This document shows positions 36,458-36,600 of a stretch of 36,600 bases of DNA, in pieces (within the stretch, counting starts at the first letter, position 1; every line of letters starts with the position of its first letter). The position numbers were made by a program, and so were the translations under genes. Under the pieces are notes generated by a model that saw nothing but the letters and a program-made list of their open reading frames with translations, made no database searches and was not told the origin of the DNA. Origin of the DNA: Altibacter sp. (GTDB lineage Bacteria > Bacteroidota > Bacteroidia > Flavobacteriales > Flavobacteriaceae); NCBI GenBank assembly GCA_028285705.1, contig JANQOS010000091.1, forward strand, positions 1 through 36,600. Direction: 5' to 3'.

Positions 36458-36600
36458 TTATTGGTTTAATTTTTTAAAGTAAGGCACGTACATTCTAATA
36501 TCTTTTTTGAGCATTGCCGAAACACCATCACCCGTAATCGTGGCTCCGGCTAAAGCATCTACTTCATTATCGCTTGTATCTGTATTTTTGGGGTCGTTAT
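36458..36600 (-). CDS. nqrC: C-terminal end of Na+-translocating NADH:quinone reductase subunit C (5' part outside window)
   Basis: My translation of the minus strand: NDPKNTDTSDNEVDALAGATITGDGVSAMLKKDIRMYVPYFKKLNQ*; contains a DxxxGAT flavinylation-type motif. Confidence 0.9.
   Translation of the reverse strand, partial: NDPKNTDTSDNEVDALAGATITGDGVSAMLKKDIRMYVPYFKKLNQ

Noticed and set aside
1-36600. CRISPR arrays, tRNA/rRNA genes, IS elements, toxin-antitoxin or restriction genes
   Set aside because: Looked for direct-repeat arrays, tRNA-like cloverleafs in the larger gaps, and transposase, nuclease or antitoxin motifs among ORFs; none seen by eye, although no tRNA or ncRNA search tool could be run.

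Overview
This 36.6 kb AT-rich window looks chromosomal and comes from a Bacteroidota genome, almost certainly Flavobacteriaceae. The evidence is type IX secretion (T9SS) C-terminal domains, TAnnTTTG-type -7 boxes, a Na+-NQR operon and BT0820-type and DUF6702 genes. Most of 1-21 kb is ordinary: an ACMSD-like amidohydrolase end, a POT transporter, an O-methyltransferase, a NarL-type two-component unit, PAP2/TatA, an M1 peptidase, PepE, M15 and M48 peptidases, gpmI, map and apbE. The unusual part is about 22.2-33.5 kb, all on the minus strand. It holds three large secreted-protein genes: a PL8 chondroitinase ABC-like lyase, a protein with a tandem short-repeat (beta-solenoid/tail-fibre-like) region, and an S8 subtilisin-like protease. 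The lyase and the protease end in a nearly identical ~550-aa C-terminal module (about 90% identical over a block aligned by hand), although their catalytic halves are unrelated. This block lies between the 3' end of the nqr operon (nqrC-D-E-F) and an apbE-linked small gene, so it separates the NQR structural genes from the flavin transferase. No rRNA, tRNA, CRISPR array or transposase was recognised. Everything rests on reading sequence and ORF translations; no database or folding search was run.
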